Shown here: positions 1 through 6,983 of the stretch, piece after piece
Layout of the letters: each line of letters starts with the position of its first letter
How positions within the stretch are numbered: the first letter of the stretch is position 1
NCBI GenBank assembly: GCA_002483745.1
Contig: DLIM01000049.1
Span: forward strand, 6,614-22,229
DNA length: 15,616 nucleotides
Source of the DNA: Caryophanales bacterium UBA7642
GTDB lineage: Bacteria > Bacillota_I > Bacilli_A > RFN20 > CAG-288
Direction: 5' to 3'
Translations under genes and position numbers: made by a program
The notes under the pieces: model-generated
What the model saw: the letters and a program-made list of their open reading frames with translations, nothing else
Told to the model about the DNA's origin: nothing
Database searches by the model: none

Positions 1-119
1 ATGATCTAATGAAATATTTATCCGGTTATCCGATTATTGACTATAAACCGGAGGAAGAAGACCAATTAGTTGAAAAACTAGTCGGTATTTGTAGGGACTA
101 TACAACGGGGAAAAAGTAG
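1..119 (+). CDS. C-terminal tail of an unidentified protein (5' end outside window)
   Basis: An open frame enters from the left edge and its first whole codon is at position 3. It runs 38 codons to a TAG at 117-119. The tail reads DLMKYLSGYPIIDYKPEEED, then a mostly charged segment ending in GKK. I do not recognise a family from so little sequence. The acidic stretch (KPEEED) and basic end suggest a soluble cytoplasmic protein. It converges on the broken sigma factor gene, whose shifted frame ends at 133. No clear terminator lies between them. Codon use matches the neighbouring genes, so it is probably a real gene end and not a chance frame. Confidence 0.6.
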   Translation, partial: DLMKYLSGYPIIDYKPEEEDQLVEKLVGICRDYTTGKK

Positions 120-132
120 ATTGCTTGATTAC

Positions 133-505
133 TTAAATTGTAAAGACTGTTTTTGAAAATCTCAATCTATAAGATTCTAAAACCATAAAGTCCGGTGACA
201 GATAATTATCTTTCTTATTTAGTATTTTTTCTTTGAAATCATCCCAATCTGCTTTGCTAAAAAAGAAAGAGACCGAATCTCCGCTTTTTTAATAGATCTA
301 AGCTTCTATGATTTGCTTTTGATAAGAGCCAAGATTTTATGTTCTTTTCTTCTTTTGGAGGCTTTCTATAGTATTCAATGTAGACATCTTGGATAACGTT
401 ATTACTTTCATCAACCGAATTAAGGTAAGAAAAGGCCACTCTAAAAACATCTTGATAATAAGAGTTATATACTTCGGTGAAATGTTCTTCTGATGGATGA
501 ATCAT
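133..505 (-). pseudogene. Broken ECF-type sigma-70 factor: region 2 only, frameshift at an A-run
   Basis: The first 76 or so codons (505 down to about 280) encode a clear sigma-70 region 2: FTEVYNSYYQDVFRVA, then a variant of the core-binding VxQDVYIEYY segment, then IKSWLLSKANHRSLDLLKKRR. In that frame it stops at TAG 257-259 after 82 residues. Dropping one A from the six-A run (LLKK codons, near 286-291) opens another frame that continues through SKADWDDFKEKILNKKDNY to TAA at 133-135. Even the joined product (about 123 residues) lacks sigma region 4, the -35-binding helix-turn-helix, and is shorter than the usual 160-200 residues. The start is ATG 503-505, with a purine stretch (AAAGGGG) just before it. 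It is either a degraded gene or a frameshift error in a truncated gene. No anti-sigma gene is adjacent. Identification of region 2 is firm; the loss of function is inferred. Confidence 0.75.
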
Positions 506-513
506 TTTTCCCC

Positions 514-542
514 TTTATATAACCAACGAATGAGAATTACAA
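514..542 (-). promoter_or_regulatory. Candidate promoter of the sigma-factor remnant
   Basis: On the minus strand TTGTAA (537-542) and TATAAA (514-519) are separated by 17 nt, a good vegetative geometry. Only 8 nt (GGGGAAAA) separate the -10 box from the ATG. The transcript would therefore begin at or within a few bases of the start codon unless an upstream promoter is also used. The G-run could equally serve as a Shine-Dalgarno sequence for a longer message. Confidence 0.45.
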
Positions 543-564
543 AAGGTGAGCAAAAAGCAGGAAT

Positions 565-593
565 AAAAAACGGACTCCTTTAATAGAGTCCGT
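565..593 (-). terminator. Intrinsic terminator of tRNA-Ser
   Basis: AACGGACTC (569-577) pairs with GAGTCCGTT (585-593) as a 9-bp stem around a 7-nt loop. Read on the minus strand, the stem is followed by a T-run (complement of the A-run 565-570). It lies 14 nt past the encoded CCA end of the tRNA. Confidence 0.85.
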
Positions 594-606
594 TAAACAT
601 TTCTAA

Positions 607-697
607 TGGCGGAGCGAGAGAGATTTGAACTCTCGCACAGTGTTGCCTGTCTATGAGCTTTCCAAGCCCACCCCTTCAGCCTCTTGGGTATCGCTCC
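607..697 (-). tRNA. tRNA-Ser (anticodon GGA)
   Basis: The minus strand from 697 reads GGAGCGA (acceptor 5' strand) and ends TCGCTCC G CCA, so the 7-bp acceptor stem, discriminator G and CCA tail are all encoded. The anticodon arm is TGGGC-TTGGAAA-GCTCA, giving anticodon GGA, which reads UCC and UCU serine codons. A long variable arm follows the anticodon stem, as expected of a class II serine tRNA. The T arm is GAGAG-TTCAAAT-CTCTC. Total length is 91 nt. It stands alone between its own promoter and terminator. Confidence 0.95.
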
Positions 698-761
698 ATG
701 CTGAATATGTTTTTCGATAACAGCTACTATTAATAGCCTACCGCTTAAAACGGCAATATCT

Positions 762-789
762 ATTTTAGCGTAAGCAAGAATATTGTCAA
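762..789 (-). promoter_or_regulatory. Strong promoter of tRNA-Ser
   Basis: The minus strand has a perfect -35 TTGACA (784-789), a 16-nt spacer and TAAAAT (762-767) as -10. Transcription should begin near 755, leaving a precursor leader of nearly 60 nt before the mature tRNA 5' end at 697. A near-consensus promoter fits a stable-RNA gene. Confidence 0.8.
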
Positions 790-838
790 GAAAAAACTCA
801 ACATACTACTATTATTAATCTAAAATCAGGGTTTCTAA

Positions 839-847
839 TGGTATAAT
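839..847 (+). promoter_or_regulatory. TG-extended -10 box of rluD-like operon, leaderless geometry
   Basis: TGGTATAAT (839-847) is a perfect extended -10 element. The ATG at 855 follows after only 7 nt (848-854), which is where RNA polymerase would be expected to start. No Shine-Dalgarno sequence lies before the ATG; the stretch is TTTTAATT-like. No good -35 hexamer is visible, which is usual for extended -10 promoters. Confidence 0.75.
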
Positions 848-854
848 TTTAATT

Positions 855-1835
855 ATGATATTTAATGTAACTAGTAATGAGGCTAATCAAAGAATCGATA
901 AGTTCCTTAAGCGCATGCTTAAGGATGCTCCGATTTCCTTTATTTACAAGATGTTCCGTCAGAAGGATGTGAAGGTTAACGGGAAGAAGGCTAAGATTGA
1001 CTATATCCTTGAAGAAGGAGACCAGATTGATATTTATCTCAAGGAAGTCCTGCTTGATAAGTTCCATAAAGAAGCCATTTTAAGACCAGTAAAACCTGAT
1101 TTTGATATCATCTACGAAGATGATAATGTTTTGATAGTCGATAAGCCTAGAGGATTATTGGTTCACGCCGATGATGAAGGCGAGAATCGTATCACCCTTC
1201 AGAACATGGTCTTAAACTATTTAGCCAAAAAAGGTGAATTTGATCCTGATTCTTTAACTGGCTTTACTCCTTCCCCTGCCCACCGACTAGATAGAAACAC
1301 TTCCGGTATTGTGGTTTTTGGTAAAACCCTTCCGGCACTGCAGGAGCTTCTAACTCTTTTTAGAGAAAGAGATAAGATTGAGAAGAAATATACTTTGCTG
1401 GTTAGAGGAATCACCAACGGCACCGGTAAAATTGATTTTCCTTTGGTCAAAGATTCGGTTAAGCATATGGTCCATGTCGCTAGAAACGATAAGTTTGCTA
1501 AGCCGGCATTAACAGTCTTTACTAGAATCAAAGCCTATTCCTGCGGTTTCTCCTTAGTTGAAGCTGAACTAATGACTGGCCGTACTCATCAGTTAAGAGT
1601 CCATTTTGCCGCTATCGGGCATCCGATTGTCGGAGATAGCAAATACGGCGACTTTGATGTCAATGATACTTTCGATAGGATGTATGGCTTCAAGAACCAG
1701 TTCTTGCATGCCTCTTATTTTGCCTTTAAGGATGATGTTCCGGGAGTCTTAAGTTATTTGTCAGGAAAGAAATTCAATTCTCCCCTTCCGGAGAAGGAAA
1801 AGGCTATCTTGGAATCATTGAGCAAGATAGCTTAG
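855..1835 (+). CDS. RluC/RluD-family 23S rRNA pseudouridine synthase
   Basis: This 326-residue protein is expected to convert specific uridines of 23S rRNA to pseudouridine in the cytoplasm. Residues 10-75 form an S4-type RNA-binding domain (RIDKFLKRML ... VKVNGKKAK ... GDQI). The catalytic domain follows: IIYEDDNVLIVDKPRGLLVH at 85-104, then the hallmark HRLDRNTSG (143-151), where Asp146 is the catalytic nucleophile. KYTLLVRG, GRTHQLRVH and HPIVGDSKYG are further family motifs. The segment with MYGFKNQFLHA near the C-terminus resembles RluC more than RluD, but the exact target uridines cannot be told, so no symbol is given. Start ATG 855 lacks a Shine-Dalgarno site and sits 7 nt behind an extended -10 box, suggesting a leaderless message. 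It heads a four-gene operon; the next start is 6 nt beyond its TAG. Confidence 0.93.
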   Translation: MIFNVTSNEANQRIDKFLKRMLKDAPISFIYKMFRQKDVKVNGKKAKIDYILEEGDQIDIYLKEVLLDKFHKEAILRPVKPDFDIIYEDDNVLIVDKPRGLLVHADDEGENRITLQNMVLNYLAKKGEFDPDSLTGFTPSPAHRLDRNTSGIVVFGKTLPALQELLTLFRERDKIEKKYTLLVRGITNGTGKIDFPLVKDSVKHMVHVARNDKFAKPALTVFTRIKAYSCGFSLVEAELMTGRTHQLRVHFAAIGHPIVGDSKYGDFDVNDTFDRMYGFKNQFLHASYFAFKDDVPGVLSYLSGKKFNSPLPEKEKAILESLSKIA

Positions 1836-1841
1836 CTATTA

Positions 1842-2351
1842 ATGACACTGTCTTATTTAGTTTTGATTCTTATCCCATTGTTTCTCATTCCGGCGATTTT
1901 ATTGCCGGATAACCGTTTGAAGTCCTTTACTCTCTGCTCTATAATCCCTTTTTTGACAGTTGGAGCCTTATTTGCGTTTAATATCAGGTTTCCCAATATT
2001 GAATATAAGATCGGTACCTTTAACCTTCCGGCTGTTTCTTTTCTCCTTAAGGGTTATACGGAACTGACTGATGGTGAAATCCTTCACCTGTCTTTCTTCT
2101 TTGCTTTGCTAGTACTGTATTTAGGTCTTTATCTTATTTCCTATTTGATTGTAAAATTCTTTTTTATTGGCTCTAACCCGAATATTCATAAACCGATAAA
2201 AGTAATCTTCCATATTTTCTATGTCATCGTCTTCTTTATCTTCACTTATGGATCGTTAGGCTTCTTTCTTATTGAAATTAGACAAATAATCCCTTTAGAG
2301 GATGGCTTTCTTGCTCAGTTCTTCAACTGGGTTTATTTAGTTGAGGCATAG
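1842..2351 (+). CDS. Unrecognised four-helix membrane protein
   Basis: I do not recognise this 169-residue protein. It has four hydrophobic segments likely to span the cytoplasmic membrane: about residues 3-21, 29-47, 82-108 and 120-146. A polar 35-residue stretch with aromatic residues lies between the second and third segments, and the short tail after the fourth is acidic and aromatic. No catalytic motif is visible. The ATG lies 6 nt after the TAG of the pseudouridine synthase, with no Shine-Dalgarno sequence, so translation probably depends on coupling to the upstream gene. Its TAG is 2 nt before the next ATG. The tight spacing argues that it works with the next protein, which is also in the membrane, but this is inference. 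Confidence 0.75.
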   Translation: MTLSYLVLILIPLFLIPAILLPDNRLKSFTLCSIIPFLTVGALFAFNIRFPNIEYKIGTFNLPAVSFLLKGYTELTDGEILHLSFFFALLVLYLGLYLISYLIVKFFFIGSNPNIHKPIKVIFHIFYVIVFFIFTYGSLGFFLIEIRQIIPLEDGFLAQFFNWVYLVEA

Positions 2352-2353
2352 AT

Positions 2354-3421
2354 ATGGATAACCAGTTAAAGTTTTATCTTTTAGCTGAAGAATCCGGATG
2401 GAACTGCTCCATCTATGCTTTCCAGTATTCCAATAAGATCAAAGACAGTGAAGCCTATAAAATACTTTCAGGCAGTGTAAGCGAGATCAGAAAGGTCATT
2501 TCTTCTAGGGCCTATGAAGTCGTTAAAGGCTATGATTCTTTGAATTTTGATTTGAAGACTGTTAAAGACTGCTTTATTTTAGAAACCAAAGTGAATTATC
2601 TTTCTCTTCATTCCTTCCCGGAATATTACCTTAATCCCTTTACGATTGATCCTAACTATGAAGGCGAAGTCAAATCCATCGGCGATTTGATGTTTAGCTA
2701 CCATCGTCAGGAAGTACCCTTAAATGAAATCATCATGTCTAACTTAGATACCCCGGAAGAAAAGAAGAAGCTTGTCAACAATCAGCTGGAATACTATCTT
2801 TCTGATACTAATGAATTAGTGTATCAGGCGATTGATGCTGTTAAAAGCCGAGCCTTCTCCAGTCAAAGAGATACTAAAGCTATCGGAAAGTTCTTAGAGG
2901 CTTTGCTTTTTATTATTCTGAATGTCTTATTGCTTGTGATGGCTACCTATCCGACTAGTGTCTTTAGATACTATCTAGTCCATCCTGATCCTAGCCGTGT
3001 CATGACCTATATCTGGTACCTTTATCCGGTCTTATTGCTTTTATATGATATTACCTTCATTGCTTTCCATACTTATCGAGCCAGAATTTCCGAGCCTTAC
3101 AATTATGCTAAGCGTTTCTTAAGGAAGAACTCCGATAAGGTCTTTGATGATTTAAGAAACGGAAAGGAAAAGCTTTATGACTATATTGCCGGTGCCATCA
3201 ATAACCGTCTGACTTTAAAGAACGATATCAAAGAGTTCTCTAAGCTTTCTAGCTCATATATTGACTTCAAGGCCGTCATGAATGTCGCCTCCTTAAAGAA
3301 CAAGCGTCTCTATAAGGTTCTTTATGCTATGACCATTTCTTTCTCCACCTTGGCTGGCTTCTTAGGATTGATTTCTTTTGTTGTCTTTATCTTAGGCATT
3401 ATCTTCAATGCTGGAACTTAG
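2354..3421 (+). CDS. Unrecognised membrane protein with large cytoplasmic-type N-terminal region
   Basis: This 355-residue protein matches no family I know. Residues 1-175 are soluble, rich in Tyr and Ser, with charged helices (TPEEKKKLVNNQLEYYLS at about 133-150). Three membrane segments follow: about 181-200, 217-239 and 325-351. Between the second and third is an 85-residue basic, mostly helical stretch (YAKRFLRKNSDKVFDDLRNG and onward). There is no signal peptide, so the N-terminal region is probably cytoplasmic. The start ATG 2354 has GAGG at 2342-2345, about 8 nt upstream, lying within the end of the previous gene. It is separated from its neighbours by 2 nt and 14 nt, inside the operon headed by the pseudouridine synthase. 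No motif suggests enzyme activity. Confidence 0.8.
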   Translation: MDNQLKFYLLAEESGWNCSIYAFQYSNKIKDSEAYKILSGSVSEIRKVISSRAYEVVKGYDSLNFDLKTVKDCFILETKVNYLSLHSFPEYYLNPFTIDPNYEGEVKSIGDLMFSYHRQEVPLNEIIMSNLDTPEEKKKLVNNQLEYYLSDTNELVYQAIDAVKSRAFSSQRDTKAIGKFLEALLFIILNVLLLVMATYPTSVFRYYLVHPDPSRVMTYIWYLYPVLLLLYDITFIAFHTYRARISEPYNYAKRFLRKNSDKVFDDLRNGKEKLYDYIAGAINNRLTLKNDIKEFSKLSSSYIDFKAVMNVASLKNKRLYKVLYAMTISFSTLAGFLGLISFVVFILGIIFNAGT

Positions 3422-3435
3422 GAAAGGAAAAGACT

Positions 3436-4176
3436 ATGTCATACACATATAAAAACAAAACCTATGATTCTCTTTTTACCTTAGCTAAGGATATGTATCT
3501 CTTTTCGGATGAAATGGCAAAAGAGCTAAGAAGCGAGAATCTAGTCAGCTTCTTAAAAGAAAAAGATAATGAGAAGTATGAGAAGATCAAGAAGCTTTAT
3601 CTTCTTTCTATTCCCGATGATGTTTTTGTCTTTAAGGCAAGCTATATCCTTAATCCTTATATGTCTCTAAGGATCAAAGGTTTTTGCTTTGATTCGTATG
3701 AAGCCCTTGGCAAGACGATGTTAGCCTATGGTCCAGGATTAGACCCTGTCTTATTGGAGCTAGTAAGATATCAATTGATCTCCGAGCAGATGCTCTCTTC
3801 CGACTATGCTAAAGACCATATTGATATCTACAATCAGGTTTTGGAGTTAGAAAATCTCAGCGACAGCTCCTTAGCTTATTTTTCCTTAGGCTATTTTCTT
3901 TCTAAGAAGACCACGATTGTCTTTAATGGGGTGGAATATAAGGATATCTATAATTTGACCTATTTCCTCTGCAAAAAGGAAAAAGATCTTGGGACTTTAG
4001 GAAGCTATTTGGCTTTCTCCCCTTTACTGGAAGCTTACTCAAAGTATTCAACCGAAGAAGAAGGAATTAACAACTATCTTCATCTTTGTCAGGAACTTGA
4101 CAAAAGCGAAAAGACTTTCGCTGAATTTCTCGATAAAAAGCGCAAAGGCCTAACTCCTACTCTCAATAGCAAGTAA
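3436..4176 (+). CDS. Unrecognised soluble protein made of about 80-residue repeats
   Basis: This 246-residue protein has no signal peptide or membrane segment and is likely cytoplasmic. It contains a visible internal repeat: YTYKNKTYDSLFTLAKDMY (3-21), LRIKGFCFDSYEALGKTML (78-96) and TIVFNGVEYKDIYNLTYFL (160-178) share the pattern hydrophobic-x-x-G/N-x-x-F/Y-D/K-S/D/I, followed by an amphipathic helix. The stretches between also match: SIPDDVFVFKASYILNPYMS (58-77) against NLSDSSLAYFSLGYFLSKKT (140-159). The unit is therefore about 75-82 residues, present twice plus a partial third copy. I cannot name the fold. A purine-rich Shine-Dalgarno (AAAGGA) lies about 10 nt before ATG 3436. It is last in the operon, ends in TAA, and no clear terminator follows before the next promoter. 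Confidence 0.8.
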   Translation: MSYTYKNKTYDSLFTLAKDMYLFSDEMAKELRSENLVSFLKEKDNEKYEKIKKLYLLSIPDDVFVFKASYILNPYMSLRIKGFCFDSYEALGKTMLAYGPGLDPVLLELVRYQLISEQMLSSDYAKDHIDIYNQVLELENLSDSSLAYFSLGYFLSKKTTIVFNGVEYKDIYNLTYFLCKKEKDLGTLGSYLAFSPLLEAYSKYSTEEEGINNYLHLCQELDKSEKTFAEFLDKKRKGLTPTLNSK

Positions 4177-4181
4177 TTTCG

Positions 4182-4236
4182 TTGCCCTGTATTTAGCTAT
4201 CAACTATAATAAAAGCAATCGTCGAGTAAAAAGAGG
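4182..4236 (+). promoter_or_regulatory. Promoter and Shine-Dalgarno site of phosphoglucomutase
   Basis: TTGCCC (4182-4187), a 17-nt spacer and a perfect TATAAT (4205-4210) form a vegetative promoter starting about 6 nt after the last codon of the upstream gene. The leader is about 28 nt and holds AGAGG at 4232-4236, 8 nt before the ATG. This is a normal leadered arrangement and contrasts with the leaderless-type promoters at 839, 6888 and 6969. Confidence 0.75.
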
Positions 4237-4244
4237 TTAACATA

Positions 4245-5990
4245 ATGGATTATCTAGAAAGAAAGACGGCCTGGCTGAATTCTAGTTGGGTTTTCTCTGC
4301 TGATAAGGACTATATCAACAAGGCTGATGATGACACCTTAAAAGAGATGTTCTCTTCTAATCTGCATTTTGGAACCGCCGGTATGAGAGCCTTATTAGGG
4401 CCGGGATCTAGCAGACTTAACCTTCTCACTGTCAGAAGAGCCACTATCGGTGTTGGCTTATTCCTTTTATCTAAATATGGTCCTAGCGCTAAAACCAGAG
4501 GCGTAGCTATCTCCTTTGATAACCGCCATTACTCCAAGGAATTCAGGAACATCGCTTCTAAAGTCCTGATTGAGATGGGAATCAAGGTCTACACCTTCAA
4601 AGAGCCTCACCCGACTCCGGAATTATCCTATACTGTTAGGAAGTTCAACTGTGTGGGTGGCTTAATGATCACTGCTAGCCATAACTCTAAAGAGTATAAC
4701 GGCTATAAGTTCTATGATGAGAAAGGCTGCCAGGGAGTCTATGAGATTATCGATGGCTTAATCAGAACTATTGATGGCTTAGCTGATGAACTGAATGTCT
4801 CCTTTGAGGAAGTCCCCGAAAATGAATACGGTAAGATTTTCTTCCTTGATAATGATTCTAAGTATGATGACGAATTTGTCACCAGGGAAGTTTCGACTTC
4901 TTTATATCAGAAGGAATTCCAGGGAGAAAGACTGACAAAGATTGTCTTCTCTCCTGAATGCGGGTGCGACTGTATTGTCGGACCTAAAGCTTTGAGGGAA
5001 GCTGGCTATACTGTGACAACGGTTCCTAATCAGGATTTCTTTGATCCTGACTTCAAAGGAACCCAAAACCCTAATCCGGAAACGGATGGCGCCTATATAG
5101 GCGCCTATCAGGAATTGGACAAGCTTAATGCTGAAGGCAAGAAATATAGTCTCATCATTGTCACTGACCCCGATGCCGATAGATGCGGTATTGCCTTTAT
5201 CAATCGCTACGGCAAGAAAGAAAGATTCACCGGTAATCAGACTGGCGCTCTTTTAATTGATTTTGTCTTAGGCACCTTAAAAAGACGCAATATCTTGCCG
5301 ATGAATGGTGTAATCTGCAATACTTTCGTCACGGGCTCTCAGGGCGCTAAGGTAGCTGACTTATATGGCATTAAAGTCAGAACTACTGCTACTGGGTTCA
5401 AATATATTGGCAACATGGCTGATCAGATTGAAGCCTCCGGGCAGAAATACCTCTTCGGGTATGAGGAAAGCTACGGCTATTTGTTAGCTGACTTTGTCCG
5501 TGATAAGGATTCTCTCCAGTCGATAGTGGCTATCGCCGATATGACTGAGTATTATCTAAGACGCGGTCTGACTCTTGATATGGCTTATGAGGAACTTTCA
5601 AAGAGAACCGGTCTTTACTACAACACACAGGTCTCCGTCTACTTCAATGGCGCTGATTCCTTAAAGCTCATGAATGAGCAGATAACCAAGCTAAGAGAAC
5701 ATCCTTTTACTTCCTTAGCCTCTAAGCAAGTTTCCTTCCTGTATGATTATCAGGAAAGAAAAGTCTATGACTTCAAGAACAAGTCTATTGCTCCTTTAGT
5801 CAATCCTGATATTGATATCACTAACTGCTTGCGCTTTGACTTTGTGGGAGGCGGGTTTATTGCTATCCGTCCTTCTGGCACCGAGCCAAAGGTTAAATTC
5901 TATTTTGAAGTAACTGGCTTAGATGATGTTAAAGCCCAGAAGTATGTCGATGAGGCTACTGCTGAACTTAAGAAGAGCATGGGACTATAG
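4245..5990 (+). CDS. pgcA: Phosphoglucomutase / phosphomannomutase (PgcA type)
   Basis: The 581-residue alpha-D-phosphohexomutase interconverts glucose 6-phosphate and glucose 1-phosphate in the cytoplasm, feeding UDP-glucose and cell-envelope glycolipid or polysaccharide synthesis. It has all family landmarks in order: FGTAGMR at 42-48, the phosphoserine loop TASHNSKEYNGYK with Ser145 as phosphate carrier, the magnesium site DPDADR at 308-313, the sugar-specificity loop GYEESYG at 405-411, and the phosphate-binding RPSGTEPK at 542-549. Length equals the Bacillus-type enzyme, about 580 residues. Many members also act on mannose phosphates, so substrate choice is not certain. ATG 4245 is chosen because AGAGG lies 8 nt upstream behind a good promoter. 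It stands alone and ends in TAG just before a bidirectional terminator. The gene is intact with normal codon use. Confidence 0.95.
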   Translation: MDYLERKTAWLNSSWVFSADKDYINKADDDTLKEMFSSNLHFGTAGMRALLGPGSSRLNLLTVRRATIGVGLFLLSKYGPSAKTRGVAISFDNRHYSKEFRNIASKVLIEMGIKVYTFKEPHPTPELSYTVRKFNCVGGLMITASHNSKEYNGYKFYDEKGCQGVYEIIDGLIRTIDGLADELNVSFEEVPENEYGKIFFLDNDSKYDDEFVTREVSTSLYQKEFQGERLTKIVFSPECGCDCIVGPKALREAGYTVTTVPNQDFFDPDFKGTQNPNPETDGAYIGAYQELDKLNAEGKKYSLIIVTDPDADRCGIAFINRYGKKERFTGNQTGALLIDFVLGTLKRRNILPMNGVICNTFVTGSQGAKVADLYGIKVRTTATGFKYIGNMADQIEASGQKYLFGYEESYGYLLADFVRDKDSLQSIVAIADMTEYYLRRGLTLDMAYEELSKRTGLYYNTQVSVYFNGADSLKLMNEQITKLREHPFTSLASKQVSFLYDYQERKVYDFKNKSIAPLVNPDIDITNCLRFDFVGGGFIAIRPSGTEPKVKFYFEVTGLDDVKAQKYVDEATAELKKSMGL

Positions 5991-6008
5991 AATAAGTTGC
6001 CGATATCA

Positions 6009-6034
6009 AAAAAGCTCCTTAACCGGAGCTTTTT
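6009..6034. terminator. Bidirectional terminator between pgcA and the HAD phosphatase
   Basis: AAAAAGCTCC (6009-6018) pairs with GGAGCTTTTT (6025-6034) as a 10-bp stem with a TTAACC loop. The arms supply T-runs on both strands, so it can end the phosphoglucomutase transcript (+) and the convergent HAD transcript (-), whose stop codon (6035-6037) touches the stem. Confidence 0.9.
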
Positions 6035-6880
6035 CTATTTTCCTTCAAAGAGTTTCCTTAAAGAAAGGTAGATGCCTTCGTGGTTGTTGTCTTCTAAGGT
6101 TACATAGGTGCTGACTTCCTTCAATTGGTCAGATCCGTTTTTCATGGCAAAGCTAATACCAGCTTTCTTGATCATCTCGATATCGTTAGGGGCATCGCCG
6201 AAAGCAATCGTATGAGCTCTATCGATTTGATATCTTTCTTCGAGGCTTTCAATAGCCGTCGACTTATTGACTGAATAATGGTAGAACTCACCAAACAGAG
6301 GTGAATCATACCAGTACCTGATGCCTAAGTCAGGATAGGAATTGACATAATTGGAAATTACTTGATGCCGTGACTGGTCATAGCATTGAATGATGAAAGC
6401 AAAGACATCCTTATGCATCTGCTTTAATAAGGAACCAGTATGTTTATTGATATCCCGGGGATGGAAGAAATCATCGAAGCAGTCTTCTTCCCTAAGATAG
6501 TAAAGATCATCTTCGTCTTCGGACATCAGATTAAAGAAGCTTTCTTCTTTGAAATGAACCAAGAAGTCTTTGATTACTTGAAGAGGAATCTTCTTTTCGA
6601 TAGGAATAAAACTAGGATCCTTAGGATCTTTGACTAAACCGCCGTTATAAGCTATAAAGGGGCCATTAAGGCCTAGCTTGTTGTAGTAAGGCAAAATAGC
6701 ACGAGAGGGTCTTCCTGAAGCTATAGCGACGATATTTCCTTGGCTTTGAAGATATTTCAAGTACTTAGCCGTTAAAGGGCAGATACTCTTGTCATCGGTT
6801 AAAAGGGTGCCATCACAGTCAAGAACGATGAGGAACTTCTGGTTAGAGGGCATAGCTATCTTGTTATCTTGTGTTTTCAT
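6035..6880 (-). CDS. Cof-type HAD-superfamily phosphatase
   Basis: The 281-residue protein is a haloacid-dehalogenase-type hydrolase of the Cof/YidA group, cytoplasmic enzymes that dephosphorylate sugar phosphates or related small metabolites. Motif I is FLIVLDCDGTLLTDD, with nucleophile Asp21 and acid Asp23. Motif II sits in AIASGRPSRA (Ser55). The lysine motif III is in VNKSTAIE, and motif IV is FGDAPNDIEM (Asp229 and Asp233 bind magnesium). A type C2 cap domain of about 110 residues lies between motifs II and III. The frame is open nine codons further upstream to 6907. I prefer ATG 6878-6880 because a -10 box ends 7 nt before it and family members start a few residues before motif I. There is no Shine-Dalgarno site, so the mRNA is probably leaderless. 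The substrate cannot be told. Confidence 0.9.
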   Translation of the reverse strand: MKTQDNKIAMPSNQKFLIVLDCDGTLLTDDKSICPLTAKYLKYLQSQGNIVAIASGRPSRAILPYYNKLGLNGPFIAYNGGLVKDPKDPSFIPIEKKIPLQVIKDFLVHFKEESFFNLMSEDEDDLYYLREEDCFDDFFHPRDINKHTGSLLKQMHKDVFAFIIQCYDQSRHQVISNYVNSYPDLGIRYWYDSPLFGEFYHYSVNKSTAIESLEERYQIDRAHTIAFGDAPNDIEMIKKAGISFAMKNGSDQLKEVSTYVTLEDNNHEGIYLSLRKLFEGK

Positions 6881-6887
6881 TAAAGAT

Positions 6888-6893
6888 ATTCTA
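6888..6893 (-). promoter_or_regulatory. -10 box of HAD gene, leaderless geometry
   Basis: On the minus strand TAGAAT (6888-6893) is followed by ATCTTTA (7 nt) and then ATG at 6880. The gap equals that before the pseudouridine synthase start. No TG extension and no good -35 are seen. The assignment rests on the -10 match, the absence of a Shine-Dalgarno sequence and the shared spacing. Confidence 0.55.
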
Positions 6894-6968
6894 TCGTAAA
6901 AACCCAAGAGTAAATAGATGTATGCGCTTGTTTTACCAAGATTTAATATTCCTTCTTCTTTTCCTCAA

Positions 6969-6977
6969 TGGTAGAAT
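6969..6977 (+). promoter_or_regulatory. TG-extended -10 box of the endonuclease gene, leaderless geometry
   Basis: TGGTAGAAT (6969-6977) precedes ATG 6984 by 6 nt (AAGAAC). It closely copies the box before 855: AATGGTATAAT there, AATGGTAGAAT here. The -35 region is weak (TTCCTT-like). No Shine-Dalgarno sequence exists. This promoter is divergent from that of the HAD gene, with about 100 bp between the two starts. Confidence 0.7.
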
Positions 6978-6983
6978 AAGAAC

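Noticed and set aside
284..292. A-AAA-AAG heptamer in the sigma remnant as a programmed -1 frameshift site
   Set aside because: The -1 frame ends after about 20 codons without sigma-like sequence. The frame that stays open is the +1 frame, so the dnaX-like heptamer does not explain it.
741..753. Small inverted repeat CCG...CGG in the tRNA precursor leader
   Set aside because: Only a 3-bp core stem around a 7-nt loop; too weak to call a regulatory structure.
1217..1531. Minus-strand open frame of 104 codons inside the pseudouridine synthase gene
   Set aside because: It lies opposite the catalytic core of a well-recognised gene and has no promoter or ribosome site; it is a shadow frame.
5088..5105. 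Perfect 18-bp palindrome GGCGCCTATATAGGCGCC
   Set aside because: It lies within the phosphoglucomutase gene and codes for GAYIGAY in frame. There is no T-run or sign of protein binding, so it is probably a coincidence of codons.
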